Assembly: GCA_963780715.1 (NCBI GenBank)
Contig: CAWADK010000016.1
Span: 62,001-126,000, forward strand
Direction of reading: 5' to 3'
DNA from: JALORV01 sp963780715
GTDB lineage: Bacteria > Pseudomonadota > Gammaproteobacteria > Burkholderiales > Burkholderiaceae_F
DNA length: 64,000 nucleotides
Shown here: positions 46,461 to 55,223 of the stretch, one piece after another
How positions within the stretch are numbered: the stretch's first letter is position 1
Layout of the letters: each line of letters opens with the position of its first letter
The notes under the pieces: generated by a model
Told to the model about the DNA's origin: nothing
Seen by the model: only the letters and a program-made list of their open reading frames with translations
Database searches by the model: none
Program-made: the position numbers and the translations under genes

Positions 46461-47933
46461 TCAGCTCACCCGCTTCACGCCCGGCGGGCTCCAGGTCCCG
46501 GCGCCGGCCGGCAGGATGGACGGCGGCGTCTCCTTTGGCCAGTACAGTCGCATCACCAGGTAGATCGGGCCGTCCGGCGCCGGCAGCCAGTTCGCTTCCT
46601 TGGTCTTGCCCGGCGAATCCTTCTGGATGAATATCGTCAGCGACCCGTCCGGGTTCTTCTTCAGGCCCGGCAGCATCGGCGAGTTGATCAGGTAGCGGTT
46701 GATCGGATTGGCGACCAGCAGCTGGTTCTTGCCGTCGTACATGGTGATCGACCAGAACGCGTTCACCGGCGGCAGCTCTCCCTTAGCAAAGGTCAGCGTA
46801 TAGCGATGCTTGGAACCATCCAGCGTCTGGCCCTCGGCATCTTTGCGCGTCAGCGGGTACATCGCCTCGACCGCATCGTTGCCGTAGATGCCGGCCTTGG
46901 CTCCGGCCGCACGCAGCAGCCAGTCGCCCTTGAAGAACGCGCGGTCACCCTGCGCGGCGCCGACCTGCCAGCCGTTGATGTTCTTGCCAATCTGGTTGGC
47001 CGCCTTCTCGATTTTCTCGAAACCGTCCTTGATGGCCAGGCCCACGGCGGCCTTGTGTTCGACCGAAAGCTCCTTGAACTCGAACTTCTTGCCCGGACCG
47101 ATGCCGATGCTGGCGAGCCTGGCGCGCAGCGCCTTCTCCTCCGGCACCTCGGGGGCGAACTGCAGCAGGAAGTCGAGGTAGGCCGGGAACTCGGTCTTGA
47201 ACGGGTCGTCACCGACGAATTTCGGAAAGTCGATGGCCGGCGCCGCCGGCGGCGCCGGCTGCTTCAGGAACGCCGAGAGCGTCTGCACCGTATAACCGGC
47301 CTGGATCTTCTTCACGTTGTCGATGTCGGCCGCGTTGAACAGCTGCGTGCGGTAGATGATCAGGCTGAAGTCGGTCTCTGAGCGGAACACCTTGTTGATG
47401 CCCGCCGGTTTCTCGCCCTGCCAGCGTGGTCCGGCCACGAGATAGCAGCCGCCGTCGCTGCCGGTGGCGCGACTGCCGATGTAGCCGTAGTTGAAGGTGT
47501 ACAGGTCGGCGAGCATCACCGAGTAATAGCGGTTCTTCTCAATCTTGGGCACGCACAGCACGATCGGCTCGGCGCGCAGATCGGCCTGCACCATCGAGTA
47601 CGGCGTGTCCGAGTTCGGCGTCGGGATCGCGGTGTCCTTCGGCGTGAAGGTCTGCGCGTCGTTCCAGATCTGATTGAAAGCGGTCTTGTATTGCGACGAG
47701 CTCTTGTCGACGTTGAATTCGACCATGGCCTTGTAGGCGGCCACCATCGGGAACCCGTAGATGTAGGCCTCTTCCATGATCGCCTTGGTCTCGGCAATGC
47801 CGGGCGCCGCCACGCCGGCGGCCACGTCCTTCTTCGCCGCCTGCGTGATGGTGTCGTCCTTCTTGCCGCAAGCGGCGAGCAGAACAGTCAACGCGATGGC
47901 AAGTGCAAGAAAAGCGGGATGGCGATTGCTCAT
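46461..47933 (-). CDS. DUF1254/DUF1214 domain lipoprotein
   Basis: This is a 490-residue lipoprotein (lipobox LAAC near residues 19-22). The N-terminal DUF1254 region contains IMEEAYIYGFPMVAAYKAM, then TPNSDTPYSMVQADL. The C-terminal DUF1214 part has NAFWSITMYDGKNQLL and INRYLINSPMLPGLKKNPDGS. The two domains always occur together in this family, whose function is unknown though it is common near transporters and sulfatases. The ATG at 47933 follows AAAGGAT. It is on the same strand as, and downstream of, the lipoprotein and arylsulfatase genes. Confidence 0.9.
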   Translation of the reverse strand: MSNRHPAFLALAIALTVLLAACGKKDDTITQAAKKDVAAGVAAPGIAETKAIMEEAYIYGFPMVAAYKAMVEFNVDKSSSQYKTAFNQIWNDAQTFTPKDTAIPTPNSDTPYSMVQADLRAEPIVLCVPKIEKNRYYSVMLADLYTFNYGYIGSRATGSDGGCYLVAGPRWQGEKPAGINKVFRSETDFSLIIYRTQLFNAADIDNVKKIQAGYTVQTLSAFLKQPAPPAAPAIDFPKFVGDDPFKTEFPAYLDFLLQFAPEVPEEKALRARLASIGIGPGKKFEFKELSVEHKAAVGLAIKDGFEKIEKAANQIGKNINGWQVGAAQGDRAFFKGDWLLRAAGAKAGIYGNDAVEAMYPLTRKDAEGQTLDGSKHRYTLTFAKGELPPVNAFWSITMYDGKNQLLVANPINRYLINSPMLPGLKKNPDGSLTIFIQKDSPGKTKEANWLPAPDGPIYLVMRLYWPKETPPSILPAGAGTWSPPGVKRVS

Positions 47934-48125
47934 CGAGGATCCTTTAACGTGGTGGTACGGAGGCTGGGCGTCGGGGCTGGCACGGATGGCATGCAGCCGG
48001 TCCCGCGATGCCAGTTGGCTGCGAGAACGCCGTCGGTGCTCGGTCTCCGGCCGTCGCAACGCGAGCAGGCGCAACATGCCAGCGATCACGCGCGACCATG
48101 ATCGCTGCGCCGGAGCGGCACATCA

Positions 48126-48467
48126 TCAGCGGATCACGTTGCGAGCGCCAGCCGAGAAGCAGCCATTGCCATTCAGCGGGCAAATGACGAGGTAGGTCGC
48201 GCGCTGGTCGCAGCCGGCGACGCCGACCGTGTACTCGGCTCGCTCGGGACCGCTGAAGCGGACTCCCTGGATCGCCGGCTGCATCATCTCCTTCGAGATC
48301 ACCGTGCCGGTGGCGGCCGGGCAGTTCAGCTCGAACTTGCCGCGATTGACAGCGGTCTGGATCGCTTCCGGCTCAATCTGCTGCATGTACTGCGCAGTGG
48401 AAGTACAAGCCGCGAGCACGGCTAGAACGGGAACAGCGAACACACGGACGAGACGATGGCCAGGCAT
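48126..48467 (-). CDS. Small lipoprotein
   Basis: This is a 113-residue lipoprotein with the lipobox LAAC at residues 18-21. The mature domain has four further cysteines (LNCPAAT, AGCDQRA, VICPL, GCFSAG), enough for two disulphides. It contains the helix PEAIQTAVNRGKFEL. No family was recognised. It lies 51 bp after the arylsulfatase stop on the same strand and is probably cotranscribed with it. Confidence 0.75.
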   Translation of the reverse strand: MPGHRLVRVFAVPVLAVLAACTSTAQYMQQIEPEAIQTAVNRGKFELNCPAATGTVISKEMMQPAIQGVRFSGPERAEYTVGVAGCDQRATYLVICPLNGNGCFSAGARNVIR

Positions 48468-48518
48468 GGTGCTCTCCTTGTTTCGACGAACGGGTGGATT
48501 GGCTTTTCTGGCGCTGCT

Positions 48519-51021
48519 TCAGTCGCGCTTCGCCTTTTCAGTCATCGCCGCCTCGAACTTCTTGATGTCCGCAGGCGACAGTTGCGGGCGATCTAACTTG
48601 ATCGTCAGCTTGTTGAGCTTGCCGGTGAACGCAAACGGCGGCCGATAGTCGGCATCGTTCACCCCGGTCAACGTGTCCGAGCCGACGTCGAAGCTCTCAT
48701 CCCACTGCAGGATCATTGGCAGCGTGCGCGGCATCGGCTTGGTGTCGACCACCTTGCCGTTGACCTTCAGGGTGCCGGTTCCGGGCCGACCAATGCCGCT
48801 GAAGTTGTTGAACGCCAGCGTGCCGGCACCAAGACCTTCGTACTTGAAGTCGAACTCGATCGTGTGCCGGCCCGCTGGCAACGCCTCGGCACCTTCCCAC
48901 TTCAGGCGCTCCAGATCGACCAGGTTCCACAGGAATACCGGCTTGCCCTTTAGCAGGTAGAAGCCGTAGCCGGCGAAGCGCCCGCCCGAGGTCACCATCA
49001 TGCCTTCGGCGCCGCCCTGCGGCACCTCGATGTCAGCGGTGATCGTGTAGGACGAGTTGAGGATGAACGGCGAGTCGCCCTGCGGCAGACCGACCATTGG
49101 CCGTGTGTAGACGAACTCGGTCCGCCCGGCCGTGATGTTTGGGCGCGGCGCGACGATCCGTGCTGCCACCGAAGCATCCAACGGGAACACCTGGTATTTC
49201 CTGGCCTCGGCGATGAACTTGGCCTTCATCTCCTTGACCTTCTGCGGGTACTTGGCAGCGAGGTCTGTGGTCTGGCTGAAGTCGGTGTTCAGGTTGTAGA
49301 GCTCGAGTACCTGGTTGTTCAGCGGATCGGGGTTGGCCGGGCCGAACGCATCCCACGGCGCGCGATTGACCTTGGTGGAAAGGAACCAGCCGTCGTCGTA
49401 CAGCGCCCACTGGCCCATCATCTCGAAGTACTGCGTCTTGTGGCGTTGCGGTGCCTTGGCGTTGGCTGCATCGAACGTGTAGGCGAAGCTCGTGCCCTCG
49501 ATCGGCGCCTGCTTGATGCCATCCACCGCGAGCGGCGCCTTGATGCCGGCGGCCTCGAGAATCGTCGGCACGACGTCGATCACGTGCACGAACTGCTCGC
49601 GCAGCGCGCCCTTGTCCTTGATGCGCGCCGGCCACGACACCACCATGTTCTGGTTGATGCCGCCGAGCGCCGAGGCGTTCTGCTTGAACCAGGAGAACGG
49701 TGTATCGAAGGCCCACGACCAGCCGGCCGACATGTGGTTGTAGGTCTGCTCCGTGCCCCAGACGTCGTAGAACTTCATCTGCACGTCCACCGGCACCTGC
49801 ACGCCGTTGAAAAACGCCACCTCGTTCGGCGTCCCGTTGGGGCCGCCTTCGGCGCTGGTGCCGTTGTCGCCGTTGATGTAGATGACCAGCGTGTTGTCGA
49901 GCTTGCCCAGGTCCTGGAAATGCTGGATCACGCGGCCGATTTCGTGATCGCTGTACATCGAATAGGCCGCAAAGACCTCGACCTGGCGGATGAAGAGCTT
50001 CTTCTCGTCGGCGGTCAGCTGGTCCCACGGCTTGAGCATCTGGCTCGGCCATGGTCGCGAGCTTGGTGTCCTTCGGAATCACGCCGAGCTTCTTCTGGTT
50101 CTCGAAGATCTGCTCGCGCAGCTTCTCGTAGCCGCCGTCGAAGAGTTTCATCGCACGGACCTTCTCGACCCACTCCTTGGTCGGGTGGTGCGGCGCGTGT
50201 GTTGCGCCCGGCGCGTACTTGATGAAGATCGGCTTGGACGGATCGGTCTGGTGGATGCGCGTCATGTAGTCGATCGCGTCATCGGCCATGCCGGTGATCA
50301 GGTTCCAGCCCGGTTTGCCCGCAAACGGGAAGATCTGCGTGGTGTTGCGGAACAGGTTTGGCTGCCACTGGTTGGCGTCGCCGCCGACGAAGCCGTAGAA
50401 GTACTCGAAGCCCATGCCGGTCGGCCACTGGTCGAACGGCCCGACCTGGCTGGCGGCAAACGCCGGCGTGTTGTGGTTCTTGCCGAACCAGGAGGTCGAA
50501 TAGCCGTTGTCGAGGAGGACGCGGCCGATCGTGGCCTTGTCCTTGCCGATGATGCTGTTGTAGCCCGGGAAGCCGGTCGACTGCTCGGAGATGACGCCGA
50601 ACCCGGCCGAGTGGTGATTGCGCCCGGTGATCAGCGCGGCGCGCGTCGGCGAGCAGAGCGCGGTGGAGAAGACGCGGTTGTAGCGCAGCCCCTCTTTCGC
50701 GAGCCGGTCCATCGTCGGCGTCGGGATGACGCCGCCGAAAGTACTGGGCACGCCGAAGCCGGCGTCGTCGGTGATGATCAGCAGCACGTTCGGCGCGCCC
50801 TTCGGCGGCACCACGCGGGGCGCCCACCACGGCTTGGACTGCAGCGCGCCGTCCTTGATCACGCCGCCGAACTTCGGATCGGGCGGCGGCAACTGGGTGT
50901 TGGGCACCGTGGTCGTGGCACTGGGCGAGCCCAGCGTGCCGGTGACCTGCTGCGCCGCGGCCAGACTGCCGACGACCAGCCCCGCGATGAGTCCAACGAA
51001 TATTCCGAGCTTCTTGGCCAT
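48519..51021 (-). pseudogene. Exported arylsulfatase, frameshifted
   Basis: This is a type I sulfatase of about 834 residues, which removes sulfate esters in the periplasm. From ATG 51021 (AGAGGAAGACC upstream) a signal peptide (cleavage near SLAAAQ) leads to the metal aspartates in VLLIITDDAG. The catalytic Cys123 lies in ALCSPTRAALITGR, the CxPxR signature for formylglycine formation. A break near 50045 (GCCGAGCCAGATG; one C too many) moves the reading to the frame MLKPWDQLTADEKKLF. That frame continues to 48519 with YINGDNGTSAEGGPNGTPNE and a beta-sandwich C-terminal domain of about 200 residues. Except for one base the gene is complete. It is divergent from the AraC-type regulator. Confidence 0.85.
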
Positions 51022-51286
51022 GGTCTTCCTCTGGCAGCCGCGAGGCGGCCCTAAGCATGTCAACTGCAACACCGGGCAGATCGCGCCAGGTCAGCCGCCG
51101 AGGTCGGCGCGCACGCCGGCAGCACGTCAATGATCAAGCCGTTGGCTGGTCGCCCGTGTGCCGACGGGCGTGCAGCTACGTCCGAACGAGTGCCCGCATC
51201 ACGCAAACCCTGAGGGAGCCGCAATCTACAGGGGAACACTGCGATCGGACTTGACACTTGTGGCCAATGTGCAGAAGCATCCGGAC

Positions 51287-52444
51287 ATGCCTACCCGCCC
51301 GCAAAGTGTCGGTCGCCGCAACCGCCGCGCCGTCGGCCCGGCGACGCCGAGGCCGCCGTCTGCCGCGGAGCGGCTCGCGCCTGGCTTCGCGCTGGGCACG
51401 AGGTTTCCGGAGGCGGGAGGCTTCGGCGAACTCAGCATCGGTCCGCTGCGCACCGTCCCGCTGGCGCTGCGCGCGGCCGGCATCGACCCGGCGCCGCTGC
51501 TGCGGCAGTACGGTTTAAGCGAGAGTCTCCTCGAAGACGACTTGAATCGGGTGCCGCTTCCGCTGGGCGGCGCGCTGCTCGAGCGTTGCGCGGCGGCCAG
51601 TGGCCAGCCGCACTTCGGTCTGCTGGCCGGCCGTCACTTCGAGCTGCCGATGCTGGGTCCGCTCGGCTATCTGATGCGCCACGCCCCGCACGTCCGCACC
51701 GCCTTGCGCGCGCTGATGCTGCAGCTGCATGTACGCGATCGCGGTGCCGCGGTGACCTTCAGCGAAGTCGACCGCCACCGTCACGCACTGACTTACGCTG
51801 TGTTCACGCCGAACACGCCGGCACTGGGCGTCATTTACGACCTGGCGATGATGATCGGGTTCCGGATACTGAAGTTCCTGTGCGGACCGCGCTGGCACCC
51901 GCTCGAAGTGCGCCTGGCACGGGCGGCACCGACCGACACGGCGCCATACCGCGCGATGTTCGAGGCGCCGGTCCGATTCAACGCCGCGCTGTCGGCCCTG
52001 GTGTTCGAGTCAAGATGGCTTGACGCGGCCATCCCGACCTCGGATCCGGGGCTCTACCGTTTGCTGGTTACGCTGCTCACCGCGATCGAAGCACAGTCGC
52101 CACGACCGCTCACCGAACGAGTCCGGCTTGCCCTTGGCATCAGCGTGCTGGCAGGCACGGCCAACGCCGCCTATCTCGCGGACCTGTTCTCCCTCAGCCA
52201 GCGCAGCCTGCGGCGCCACCTGGCCCGCGAGGGCATCACCCTGAAAACACTGATCAACGAGGCACGCACGACGGTCGCGCAGCAACTGCTCGGGCAGACG
52301 GTCATGCCGCTGGCCGACATCGCGACGGCGCTGCACTACTCGGATCCGACCGCCTTTTCGCGCGCCTTCCGCAGTGCGACCGGGATTGCGCCGACGCAAT
52401 GGCGCCGCCGGCACGCGCCGGCCGCTGCCACGGACCGCCAGTGA
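51287..52444 (+). CDS. AraC family transcriptional regulator
   Basis: This is a 385-residue regulator of the AraC type with the Arabinose_bd-like N-terminal domain seen in OruR/VirS-like members (LALRAAGIDPAPLLRQYGL to about residue 240) and a C-terminal double helix-turn-helix. The first HTH is AYLADLFSLSQRSLRRHLAR and the second ADIATALHYSDPTAFSRAFR, ending TGIAPTQWRRR. The start at 51287 is the last ATG before the domain; the frame is open from 51158. It is divergent from the arylsulfatase with 265 bp between starts, so control of the sulfatase and DUF1254 genes is likely but inferred. Confidence 0.85.
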   Translation: MPTRPQSVGRRNRRAVGPATPRPPSAAERLAPGFALGTRFPEAGGFGELSIGPLRTVPLALRAAGIDPAPLLRQYGLSESLLEDDLNRVPLPLGGALLERCAAASGQPHFGLLAGRHFELPMLGPLGYLMRHAPHVRTALRALMLQLHVRDRGAAVTFSEVDRHRHALTYAVFTPNTPALGVIYDLAMMIGFRILKFLCGPRWHPLEVRLARAAPTDTAPYRAMFEAPVRFNAALSALVFESRWLDAAIPTSDPGLYRLLVTLLTAIEAQSPRPLTERVRLALGISVLAGTANAAYLADLFSLSQRSLRRHLAREGITLKTLINEARTTVAQQLLGQTVMPLADIATALHYSDPTAFSRAFRSATGIAPTQWRRRHAPAAATDRQ

Positions 52445-52463
52445 CGCGACGGTCGCGTCGCGT

Positions 52464-53064
52464 TCAACCCGGCGCCTTGCTGCCCCACAGCTCCTTCAGC
52501 CGCGCATCACGGCCGCAGCCGGTGCGGTAATAGCGGTAGCGGATCGGATTCTTCAGGTAATAGTCCTGATGGTAGTCCTCGGCGGGCGTGAAGGTCGTCG
52601 CCATCACGATTTCAGTCACGATCGGCGCCTTGAACGGCTTGCTGCGCTCGAGTGCCGCTTTCGAGGCCTGCGCGATCTTCAGCTGCCGTTCGTCGAGCAC
52701 GAAAATGCCGGTGCGGTACTGCGAGCCGATGTCGCAGAACTGCGCGTCCTTGACGGTCGGATCGATCGTCGGCCAGAACTTCTCGACCAGCTGCGCGTAG
52801 CTGATGCGCGCCGGGTCGAACTCGATGCGCACCGCCTCGGTGTGGCCGGTGCCGCCGGCGGAAACCGCGGTGTAGGTGGGGTTCGGTGTGCGGCCGCCGA
52901 TGTAGCCGGAGGTGGTCGACAGCACACCGTCGATCTTGTCGAAGTCCGACTCGACGCACCAGAAGCAGCCGCCCGCGAAGATGGCTGTCTCCGTCCGTCG
53001 CCGCCGCTGTGGTCTGCGCCGATGCGGCGCCGGTCAGCGCTGCGGCCAGCAGCAACAAGGCCAT
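52464..53064 (-). pseudogene. msrA: Exported peptide-methionine (S)-S-oxide reductase, frameshifted
   Basis: MsrA reduces the S-epimer of methionine sulfoxide in proteins. A signal peptide (MALLLLAAALTGAASAQ) starts at ATG 53064. The active-site segment GGCFWCVESDF is in the next frame, followed by GYIGGRTPNPTYTAVSAGGTGHTE, FDIG-like and FTPAEDYHQDYY segments, to a stop at 52464. The break near 52995 (GACGGACGGAGACAGCC) is cured by removing one G. The repaired protein, about 199 residues, would be a periplasmic MsrA. It begins 7 bp after msrB. Confidence 0.85.
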
Positions 53065-53071
53065 CGAAGCA

Positions 53072-53566
53072 TCACGCGACCTCCGGTTCGAACTTCAGGC
53101 ACACGCCATTGTTGCAGTAGCGCTTGCCGGTTGGCCTGGGACCATCGTCGAAGACGTGACCATGGTGCCCGCCACAGCGCGCGCAGTGGTACTCGGTGCG
53201 CGGCAGGATCAGCTTGTAGTCGGTACGCAAGCCGAACGCACCCGGCAGCGTTTCGAAGAAACTGGGCCAGCCGGTGCCGCTGTCGAACTTCATGCTGCTG
53301 GCAAAGAGCGGCAGGTCGCAGGCGACGCACTTGTAGGTGCCACGCCGCTTCTCACCGTTGAGCTTGCTCGAGAACGGCGCCTCCGTTCCTTCCTGGCGCA
53401 GCACGCGGTACTGCTCGGCCGTGAGTCGCCTGCGCCACTCGTCGTCGGTCAGTCGCAGCGTGTCGCTGCGTCCCGCAGGCGCCGTATCCGCGGCAGGGGT
53501 TGCAGAGGTCTTGAAAGCGCCCAGTCCACCGAGGGCGAGCCACGAGAGCAGGTTGCGTCGAGACAT
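53072..53566 (-). CDS. msrB: Exported peptide-methionine (R)-S-oxide reductase
   Basis: This is a 164-residue MsrB with a Tat-like signal (SRRNLLSWLALGGLGAF). Zinc-binding CxxC pairs are in YKCVACDLP and YHCARCGGHHGH, and the FDSGTGWPSF and HVFDDGP motifs are present. The catalytic cysteine is in KRYCNNGVCLKF, where the usual RYCxN is kept. It reduces R-methionine sulfoxide, here in the periplasm. AGGAGC precedes ATG 53566. It forms an operon with the downstream msrA, a two-gene route for repair of oxidised envelope proteins. Confidence 0.93.
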   Translation of the reverse strand: MSRRNLLSWLALGGLGAFKTSATPAADTAPAGRSDTLRLTDDEWRRRLTAEQYRVLRQEGTEAPFSSKLNGEKRRGTYKCVACDLPLFASSMKFDSGTGWPSFFETLPGAFGLRTDYKLILPRTEYHCARCGGHHGHVFDDGPRPTGKRYCNNGVCLKFEPEVA

Positions 53567-53913
53567 CAAGGCTGGCTCCTTTCATGCCACTCCGGAAGGA
53601 GCGGATCCACACCAGTGCCTCATCAGTCGGCCGGCGTCGGCATTTCTTACCAGCCCTTCGAGATGATTACCAGTGCCCATGACCCCAACGGGGTCAGCAC
53701 CACGGCTCCTCCGGTACCCAGCGGCTCACCGCAGTGGACGGAGTCCACACAACCGTGCTGGCGAACTTCCTCGGCCCCGCAGGGAATCGTGATCGGGCCT
53801 TCTTACTCACGCCCGACCGCCGAGAGCCTGCTGGCGCGGAAGCCGCTCCCGCGTCGGATTCCAGCCGCGCTGCCCACCGCGCAGCTGCGCCGGCTTCCGT
53901 CGCCTCAAGGAGA
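53567..53913. other. Intergenic stretch, no gene recognised
   Basis: Plus-strand frames stay open here but have weak codon bias and no supported start. The stretch separates the stop of the UspA-hemerythrin gene from the start of msrB, so it should carry the msrB promoter. No repeat stands out. Confidence 0.4.
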
Positions 53914-54966
53914 TCAGCTCATCGCCGGCGCAGGCTCGCGCACCGGTGCCGGCGGCGAAAGGTTCTGGATGCGCACGAAGAGCTGCCGGAACTCCTCGTC
54001 GGTTTCAGCGCTGAAGCGCGGATCGCCGTTCTCGGCAAATGCGCGATAGACCTCATCCCAGTCCTCGGCCGTCAGGTACTCCCGCGCAGCGGGGATGATG
54101 ACCCCGGTTTCGAAGCTCATGTGCCGTTGCTGGGCAGCGGCCAACCGCCGAACCGCCTCCACAAACTGCTCGTGCCCGCCTTCGGGATCGGCTTCGTAGC
54201 GCGCGATGCTCTGGTCCAGCTCGTCGACAAGTCGCGCGCCCTCATGGTGCTGGCGCTGCAGGTCGTCGAGCAGATCGTTGAACTCCGACGTGCGTTCGCG
54301 CAGCTTCTTGAAGAGAAAGTGCTCTTCTTTCGGGTGATGCAGCTTCTCCGGGAACTCGCGGATGTAGGAGAGCATCGCCTTCAGCAGCTCGAAGCGGGGC
54401 GGCTCGCCCGTTGCGCGCACTTCGTGCGCCAGCAGTTCGAGGCCGTGCACGACAGCGGCCAGCGAGCGATGCTCGTCGCGCAGAACCGCGATGGCAGGAA
54501 TCAACTCGGAGGCCGGCGCATTGCTCTCCACGGCCGCCACCAGCACCGGGATGGTCGCCTGCTGCAGCACCTTCTGGGTCTGCGAACCGAGCATCAGCCC
54601 CTTGAGGCCGCGGCGGCCATGCGAGGCCATGAAGATCAGGTCGCAGCCGCGTGACTCGGCAGCCAGCAGGATTGCCTCATGGGGACGGTCGGCCGTCACC
54701 TCCATGGCGTCGTGCTCGACACCGCATTCACGCGCGACGACGGACGCCTTGGCCAGGATGGCGCGCGCCTCCCCGGCGATCTGGTCGTTGTAGGCGCCGG
54801 GCCACATGACGCGCTCGAGTGCCGCCACACTGGTGGCACCGTAGTCTTCCTTCGCATGAAAGAACGTGACCCTGGCACCGATGGACTTCGCGAAGAGCAC
54901 GGCCTGCCGTACGACTTCCGTCGACAACAGCGAATCGTCGATGGGAACGAGAAGGTGGCGATACAT
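53914..54966 (-). CDS. Universal stress protein fused to a hemerythrin-like domain
   Basis: This is a 350-residue fusion. Residues 1-145 are a UspA domain: MYRHLLVPIDDSLLS, DLIFMASHGRRGLKGLMLGSQTQKVLQQA with the ATP-loop GxxG pattern, and IPVLV. Residues 155-330 form a hemerythrin HHE domain with iron-ligand-type histidines and glutamates in LRDEHRSL, LHHPKEEHFLF, QRQHHEGARL and QQRHMSFETGVIIPAA. The protein should bind a non-haem di-iron centre and possibly ATP, suggesting an oxygen, NO or redox-responsive stress role in the cytoplasm. AAAGGAGC precedes ATG 54966. It is separate from its neighbours. Confidence 0.9.
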   Translation of the reverse strand: MYRHLLVPIDDSLLSTEVVRQAVLFAKSIGARVTFFHAKEDYGATSVAALERVMWPGAYNDQIAGEARAILAKASVVARECGVEHDAMEVTADRPHEAILLAAESRGCDLIFMASHGRRGLKGLMLGSQTQKVLQQATIPVLVAAVESNAPASELIPAIAVLRDEHRSLAAVVHGLELLAHEVRATGEPPRFELLKAMLSYIREFPEKLHHPKEEHFLFKKLRERTSEFNDLLDDLQRQHHEGARLVDELDQSIARYEADPEGGHEQFVEAVRRLAAAQQRHMSFETGVIIPAAREYLTAEDWDEVYRAFAENGDPRFSAETDEEFRQLFVRIQNLSPPAPVREPAPAMS

Positions 54967-55223
54967 GGTGACGCTCCTTTGTTACTGCCCACAGGCTGCT
55001 ACACGTCAGATGCCGCCAACCCGCTGCCGATCAAGAAAAATTAGAAGGGTTCGTCGCATTTCCCGCCTTTATTTGCGGCCCCGGCGCCCGACAGGGAGGG
55101 CCCCGCGGCACTCCGCGAGAGCGGGCGGCAGCCCCGTGCCGGCACCTTCGGCCGGTCGGTCGCCTGCACGCCCCATGCCCTATAGTCAGCGTTGTTCCGG
55201 CACAACCCTGATCACAAAGCCTG

